Shown here: in pieces, positions 15,303 to 15,354 of the stretch
Position numbering within the stretch: position 1 is the stretch's first letter
Layout: every line of letters begins with the position of its first letter
Origin: JAWOJF01 sp046481785
GTDB taxonomy: Bacteria > Bacteroidota > Ignavibacteria > Ignavibacteriales > Ignavibacteriaceae
Length of the DNA: 15,354 bases
Assembly (NCBI GenBank): GCA_046481785.1
Contig: JAWOJF010000279.1
Location: 1 to 15,354, forward strand
Direction: 5' to 3'
Notes under the pieces: model-generated
What the model saw: only the letters and a program-made list of their open reading frames with translations
What the model was told of the DNA's origin: nothing
Databases searched by the model: none
Translations under genes and position numbers: made by a program

Positions 15303-15336
15303 AAAGATGACATCTTTTTAAAAAGATGTCATCTTT
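15303..15336. repeat. Perfect 34-base inverted repeat made of two smaller palindromes
   Basis: The 17-base arms are perfectly complementary with the axis between 15319 and 15320. Each arm contains its own 13-base palindrome: AAGATGACATCTT at 15304-15316 and AAGATGTCATCTT at 15323-15335, with centres 19 bases apart. On the plus strand it runs into T residues to 15339, like an intrinsic terminator. It also lies 40 to 73 bases upstream of the minus-strand start at 15263, so it could be an operator pair, a leader hairpin, or the end of a gene beyond the right edge. Confidence 0.6.
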
Positions 15337-15354
15337 TTTAATGGATTATGGTAA

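Noticed and set aside
15341..15354. Possible plus-strand gene start ATGGATTATGG at the right edge
   Set aside because: Only four codons are visible, with no ribosome-binding site after the T tract, so it cannot be supported.

Overview
The window looks like chromosomal DNA from a Gram-negative member of the Bacteroidota/Chlorobi group, most likely class Ignavibacteria, probably an uncultured or little-studied lineage. The reasons are: two proteins carry C-terminal type IX secretion (T9SS) sorting domains of the YPNPFNP...LASGVY...KKM type that is very common in Ignavibacteria; outer-membrane barrels are abundant; bshA is present; and the DNA is AT-rich. The assignment rests on recognised motifs, not on a database search.

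Layout. (1) 1-1031, minus strand: the 5' portion of an OmpA-type outer-membrane protein that runs off the left edge. (2) 1299-7065, plus strand: a tightly packed four-gene envelope cassette containing a small beta-barrel protein, a TonB-dependent-receptor-like protein that starts at TTG and overlaps its upstream neighbour, a small Ala-rich single-membrane-span protein, and a large T9SS-sorted protein with ASH/choice-of-anchor-D-like repeats. (3) 10510-7102, minus strand: four genes in close succession, encoding BshA (bacillithiol biosynthesis), an unrecognised 142-residue protein, an NSUN/RsmF-type RNA m5C methyltransferase starting at TTG, and a one-cysteine ArsC/Spx-fold protein. (4) 10638-14420, plus strand: a translationally coupled trio encoding a heparinase II/III-like protein without a signal peptide, a PfkB-family sugar kinase and an RmlD-like dTDP-4-dehydrorhamnose reductase, suggesting polysaccharide or activated-sugar metabolism. 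(5) 14421-15354: an intergenic region with a helically phased CACAGAG repeat, a small T9SS-sorted protein on the minus strand, and a nested palindrome upstream of it at the right edge.

How they may work together. The cassette in (2) has the composition of a surface system: a receptor-like barrel, a helper barrel, an inner-membrane-type small protein and a secreted cell-surface protein. Its substrate cannot be read from the sequence. The block in (3) mixes thiol redox and RNA modification; bshA with a thiol-reductase-like gene suggests a bacillithiol link. Block (4) is probably part of a larger exopolysaccharide or O-antigen locus, although no transporter or polymerase lies within the window.

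The best candidates for something undescribed are the 1299-7065 cassette, the cytoplasmic heparinase-like/PfkB/RmlD trio, the bshA-led operon with its unknown second gene, and the two short repeat structures at 14476-14513 and 15303-15336. No tRNA, rRNA, CRISPR array, transposase or phage gene was seen, and no gene-free stretch exceeds about 300 bases.
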